Positions 17,101 through 19,569 of a stretch of 19,569 bases of DNA are shown here, one piece after another. This stretch comes from Gyrodactylus bullatarudis. Lineage: Eukaryota > Platyhelminthes > Monogenea > Gyrodactylidea > Gyrodactylidae. Location of the stretch: positions 102,615-122,183 of the forward strand of contig SSNU01000137.1 of assembly GCA_012064415.1 (NCBI GenBank). Reading direction: 5' to 3'. The notes below the pieces were generated by a model that was not told where the DNA came from, ran no database searches, and saw nothing but the letters and a program-made list of their open reading frames with translations. How positions within the stretch are numbered: position 1 is the stretch's first letter; every line of letters begins with the position of its first letter. Made by a program: the position numbers and the translations under genes.

Positions 17101-19569
17101 GTGTATCTTTCGATACTAGATCAGAGGAGATTTGAGACTCATGATCCATAACGGACTGAATTTGTGTGGAATGTGAAGAAGAATCCTGAATAAATAATTC
17201 TTCGGTTTGATTATTATTGTCGTATGTAGTCAATGTACTTTGGATTCCTGTGTCGAAATAATCTTTAGTATAAGACACGTGACTGGTGAAAAGATCTCCA
17301 GATTGTTTACTCTGGATCTCAGCGTTGGCTGAAGGAGTGACAAACACTTCTTGGACTGCCGTGTCTCTGTAGGTGGTCTGGATTTCCGTTTGAGCGGAGA
17401 CTGTCTCGGTTCGGACCTTCTCCTCAACTAGAGTCTGCATTTGGGTGTTGACCAGAGTCTTGGTCTGTTTGAAGTCAGAATCTGTTTGCACAGTGTTGGC
17501 CTTGACTTCGACAGAGTTGTCAGTGTACATAATTCCTGTTTGTGTCTGGACTGTATCCATTTTGGGTGCAGATCCGAACTGTATCTCAGAATCGATGAGA
17601 TTGCGTGAGAAGTTGGAGTCGCTCGTGACTTGCTTGGAGGCCGGGAGCACCTGGCTCTCAGCGTTGGCTGAAGGAGTGACAAACACTTCTTGGACTGCCG
17701 TGTCTCTGTAGGTGGTCTGGATTTCCGTTTGAGCGGAGACTGTCTCGGTTCGGACCTTCTCCTCAACTAGGGTCTGCATTTGGGTGTTGACCAGAGTCTT
17801 GGTCTGTTTGAAGTCAGAATCTGTTTGCACAGTGTTGGCCTTGACTTCGACAGAGTTGTTAGTATAAGAATTCTCTCTACCTTTTTGGATTCCGATGTCT
17901 TTCATTTCTTTTTGTTCTTCATAGTAAGAACTAGTAAGATTCATTTCTCTTTGAATATCCACTTGCATTTTCTTCGATATTTTTTTCTCTTGCTTTTCTA
18001 TAGTTTGTACATATGCGTCGCATAAATCATTATCATTTGCTGGAATCTCCAAATTTGAATTTTTCACATTGCCCAATACTTTTACTTCTATTTTATCATA
18101 TGAACTTTCATTTATTATCATTTTCTTCTTTCCTTCCACGTTTACTTGCATTTTTTTATTTGTAATATTCAGATCCTTTGTTTGAATGTTTGCATCAAAT
18201 CTCTCGATTTTTATCCCTCTGTCAAATGCAACAGCTTCTTTAAGAATGGTTTTCTCTTGATCACTGAAATCTTTTGTTTTTATTTGGTATTGAGTTTCTA
18301 ATGAATTTTGACTCATCTTTGCCTGCGTTGACGAATTAAGTAGCTGAATGCTTGATTGTGTATTAGCATCTGACATATGCACTAGTTGTCTCAACTGACT
18401 CAAAATCTCTTCATAAGTCAAATCTTTTTGACAGCTCTGGTCTGAACTTAATTTATGTGAGAACCCTTCGTTTATTGATTGACTATATGCATCAAACAAT
18501 AAGGTTTTTTCATCAATTTCATTACATTGAGTAACTGCATCATCAAAATTACTTCTGATATGCGTTTGGGCTTCATACATCTTCTTTTCCACTTGAATAT
18601 CTTGACCGTGTGTCTCAACAACTCTGTAACTTTTTGAGTCAATTCCAGAATCTTTGTGAATAGTTTGGACATCTTTTTCTGAAAGAATTGGTTTGTAAGA
18701 TTTTGAATCCATCTGTGATGTTGAATCAGTAGTTATAATACCACATTGACAATTGACGCTTATCTTTTGAATCGGATCTTCATATTTCTGTGTATTGAAA
18801 TCATTTGAAGCCGAAGCGACTTGGAACTTTTTATTTTTCATCTCGAGATTATATAAACTTGAGGAGTCATTCAAAGTTACAGGATTCGAGATATTATCAA
18901 CATAATTATTAGTTTGAACAGATTGATTACTAGTGTGCATGATGCCTACTTGAAGCTTTTTGCCAAGTCTAGTAGGGATATGACTTGAAGATGAATCTGT
19001 GAAGCCAGAGAATGTCGTTTGAATTTCAGAATCGGATGTGAGAATTCCGATTTGAGAGAAAACATTTTTCACCTCAACTGAAGTAGCAGTAACTTCTTTC
19101 GTTGATTTCTCAATCATGTGAGATGTATTTGTTTCAATATGAGATTTCTGGTCGGTTTGAGAGAGCATAGCATTCGTCGAAGAGTGCACTTGCACCGCAT
19201 TATTATGCAGATCATGTATTTGCGTCTGAGTAGAGCTATTAATACATGAAGCAAGTGTATTACAATTGGGAAAGTATGAAAAAGAATCAATAGGAAGCTT
19301 ATGATTTGTTTGGAATGATGCGTCGAAATTAGTAACGGATGTTTGTGAATACATAAGATGGGTAGTTGGTTGAATTTGAACGGATTGAGAGAAAGTATCT
19401 CTTGAATGAGAAGATACTGTATCTATGAAATTCTTTTCTGGCGGCAATACAGAGCTAACGACCGGCTCAACCTCGACTTTAATCTCTGGCTCAGTTTGCA
19501 TGTCAATCGAACTAGTGAGGGTGGATATCTGAGTCATGACACTATCTAGCTTCTTCTCAACGACACAGG
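14147..19569 (-). CDS. Giant Gln-Thr-motif low-complexity protein with plectin-like C-terminus (5' end outside window)
   Basis: The minus strand is open from the window edge to TAA at 14147, at least 1,806 codons in one exon. An ATG at 19537 exists, but the frame stays open before it (VVEKKLDSV), so the true start lies outside. About 1,500 residues are Ser/Thr/Gln-rich and probably disordered, with about 40 QT dipeptides in contexts such as SVQTD, TVQTD, DVQTI, EIQTT, DTQTL and STQTQ, close to the TQT-type motif bound by the dynein light chain LC8. Two nearly identical 113-residue repeats lie in the middle. A basic, SP/RS-containing segment follows (PRTSPRNSGHYQKS, GRGRSMES). The last 180 or so residues hold several units of the form ISPFEAFYEGVLE, MIPLDKAISENFI, FCSLEQAVNQGIL and MDVKQAVRENLL, resembling plectin repeats of plakins and spectraplakins. 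A cytoskeletal scaffold is a reasonable inference; no specific family member was recognised. Confidence 0.85.
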   Translation of the reverse strand, partial: CVVEKKLDSVMTQISTLTSSIDMQTEPEIKVEVEPVVSSVLPPEKNFIDTVSSHSRDTFSQSVQIQPTTHLMYSQTSVTNFDASFQTNHKLPIDSFSYFPNCNTLASCINSSTQTQIHDLHNNAVQVHSSTNAMLSQTDQKSHIETNTSHMIEKSTKEVTATSVEVKNVFSQIGILTSDSEIQTTFSGFTDSSSSHIPTRLGKKLQVGIMHTSNQSVQTNNYVDNISNPVTLNDSSSLYNLEMKNKKFQVASASNDFNTQKYEDPIQKISVNCQCGIITTDSTSQMDSKSYKPILSEKDVQTIHKDSGIDSKSYRVVETHGQDIQVEKKMYEAQTHIRSNFDDAVTQCNEIDEKTLLFDAYSQSINEGFSHKLSSDQSCQKDLTYEEILSQLRQLVHMSDANTQSSIQLLNSSTQAKMSQNSLETQYQIKTKDFSDQEKTILKEAVAFDRGIKIERFDANIQTKDLNITNKKMQVNVEGKKKMIINESSYDKIEVKVLGNVKNSNLEIPANDNDLCDAYVQTIEKQEKKISKKMQVDIQREMNLTSSYYEEQKEMKDIGIQKGRENSYTNNSVEVKANTVQTDSDFKQTKTLVNTQMQTLVEEKVRTETVSAQTEIQTTYRDTAVQEVFVTPSANAESQVLPASKQVTSDSNFSRNLIDSEIQFGSAPKMDTVQTQTGIMYTDNSVEVKANTVQTDSDFKQTKTLVNTQMQTLVEEKVRTETVSAQTEIQTTYRDTAVQEVFVTPSANAEIQSKQSGDLFTSHVSYTKDYFDTGIQSTLTTYDNNNQTEELFIQDSSSHSTQIQSVMDHESQISSDLVSKDTQTLVNKSHDINSSNYYLTSSAKNKEKNINAYHNSVQTQTGIMYTDNSVEVKANTVQTDSDFKQTKTLVNTQMQTLVEEKVRTETVSAQTEIQTTYRDTAVQEVFVTPSANAESQVLPASKQVTSDSNFSRNLIDSEIQFGSAPKMDTVQTQTGIMYTDNSVEVKANTVQSESWHSINIQNISVESQVEYNSSDVSAANFKARLLSDGFSQFLSSQEISSLYNVQTQQSHVPFTTTDSSFIFSEPHSLVSTGVQSSKTTFKDQSIHVDTYTKYDSGIVSNFLNSASHYVVKGPNLNDVSSQSHVISLSTQLQTNATAVNNQLDSKAEIISIDNNDDIGISKELISVQTDPIPYKHKSINGQSYHLMTNESLSTSVVKQDNLVVPKGSTMTSSISVKSEAEVKCPLVDNNSFYCKTKSSVAVSANITPRTSPRNSGHYQKSSTNWGVQFSPIMILGVTQTREESQDRVIDTVHPSLPRLSTNLHDRNSEYSVDNQDYTLGFVRKNVTTLSKSKEMLIHSLQTENSRQKESFTSNYKFFLSQPQNESPAWTSKGRGRSMESVAAHVHSGRKSTTFQYPQLYQDYGKRNLSESRLAHAVEISSSVQKDEDYFLYLIKLWGFKLLLEKIRLAFLNSPEYNSSAMKSTQEFVLNRCRQNKILVDQECQTKRPKKHKRIQAGVSEIAAVFSSRPSGFVSQFGDQAYSSSITVEHSKPVNYTANMNEELYTTHISHDRNSKIYSSNEQMIKGLSAAYNYNSKQNMFDDCSKKLPIYMSDILLERSNINYDIQNNENIYTPTWNHVQDQATGLHGNELIIGARGNLVKMNILSVLAFNEDGQSCRISPFEAFYEGVLEIVYKFDGRMIPLDKAISENFIKMDSSHHHFKVPAQVIWSTPEFRYRRYQVTGVRNNIQGEFCSLEQAVNQGILSADKPEIIINDYIRMDVKQAVRENLLKLKLNDDDETRIHPAEIDSRYHPPAQLESSRSEAEA
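14200..14660 (-). other. Plectin-repeat-like region of the giant protein
   Basis: Consecutive units with the pattern hydrophobic-x2-(E/K)A-x4-hydrophobic recur about every 25-40 residues: RISPFEAFYEGVLE, RMIPLDKAISENFI, EFCSLEQAVNQGIL and YIRMDVKQAVRENLL. Plectin repeats use this helical motif (typically LxxAxxxGLI) after a beta hairpin and bind intermediate filaments or other cytoskeletal partners. Assignment is by pattern only. Confidence 0.45.
16595..17001 (-). repeat. In-frame coding repeat block 1 (one full 339-bp unit plus part of a second)
   Basis: The unit at 16601-16939 is 339 bp (113 codons) and is followed by the first 60 or so bases of another. It is almost base-for-base the same as 17492-17830; one visible difference is CTTAACTTC here for CTTGACTTC. 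Its GC content is visibly higher than the flanking coding DNA. Encoded landmarks, in reading order, are MYTDNSVEVKANTVQTD, LVEEKVRTETVSAQTEIQTT, YRDTAVQEVFVTPSANAE and DSEIQFGSAPKMDTVQTQ. Confidence 0.9.
17317..17866 (-). repeat. In-frame coding repeat block 2 (partial unit, full 339-bp unit, partial unit)
   Basis: The full unit at 17492-17830 is preceded on the plus strand by a partial unit from about 17317, whose first bases TCTCAGCGTTGGCTGAAGG match 16760 onward, and is followed by a short partial unit ending about 17866. It is separated from block 1 by about 315 bp of ordinary AT-rich unique coding sequence. One substitution (AACTAGGGTC for AACTAGAGTC near 17766) is visible within the copies. 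Confidence 0.9.

Noticed and set aside
16552..17766. Several 65-112-codon minus-strand frames starting MRRRSEPRQSPLKRKSR and plus-strand frames of 82-88 codons
   Set aside because: They are alternative-frame shadows of the GC-rich repeats in the giant gene and recur only because the DNA itself is repeated.
1..19569. CRISPR array, bacterial operons, tRNA or rRNA genes
   Set aside because: No regularly spaced short direct repeats, cloverleaf or rRNA sequence was seen, and split genes with spliceosomal introns show nuclear eukaryotic DNA.
14147..19569. Mucin-like or adhesin surface protein
   Set aside because: Ser/Thr-rich, but there is no signal peptide or membrane anchor in the visible part; the conserved feature is the QT motif, and the C-terminus resembles a cytoskeletal repeat.

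Overview
The window looks like nuclear DNA of a small-genome animal. It is AT-rich and packed with clearly metazoan genes (TIMM23, ERCC8/CSA, SOD2, carbonyl reductase, LTV1, ZFAND1-like). Genes are separated by as little as 30-135 bp and most introns are very short: I reconstruct 24, 25, 27, 30, 34, 38, 41, 53, 55, 56, 57 and 71 nt, plus one of about 1 kb. This recalls streamlined parasitic invertebrates such as orthonectids or dicyemids, or a flatworm relative. The species cannot be named from the sequence. All gene models were built by reading splice signals and codon phase by eye and by comparison with remembered family features; no search was run.

Layout. 1-1800: non-coding, holding a 780-bp non-autonomous hAT-like element (542-1321, 8-bp target duplication) and a palindromic repeat (about 1410-1690). 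1802-8915: a compact cluster of six genes: ZFAND1-like (-), TIMM23 (-), ERCC8-like (+), SOD2 (-), carbonyl reductase (+) and LTV1 (-). Genes face each other head-to-head (60 and 135 bp apart) or tail-to-tail (31 and 130 bp apart). The exception is TIMM23 followed by ZFAND1 on the same strand, which looks like a two-gene operon: the downstream gene has a 3' splice site but no encoded start codon. 9187-9400: a short stretch open on both strands. 9383-12855: a nested transposon pile. An intact 1,791-bp hAT element with an uninterrupted 452-codon transposase sits inside one arm of a 480-bp fold-back palindrome, which itself abuts the broken right part of a second, diverged hAT element. 12867-13075: an orphan minus-strand coding exon touching the transposon edge. 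13076-14146: nothing convincing. 14147-19569: a giant 5.4-kb single-exon reading frame (-), open at the window edge. It encodes a low-complexity protein with about 40 Gln-Thr motifs resembling dynein light chain LC8 sites, two near-identical GC-rich 113-residue repeats plus partial copies, and a plectin-repeat-like C-terminus.

The conserved genes are unrelated housekeeping functions: mitochondrial protein import, mitochondrial superoxide removal, carbonyl reduction, transcription-coupled repair, 40S ribosome assembly and proteasome/stress-granule support. Their adjacency reflects compaction, not a pathway. The most novel material is the QT-rich giant protein, the ultra-short introns, the start-less ZFAND1 gene that suggests spliced-leader trans-splicing with a leader-supplied AUG, and the nested transposons.
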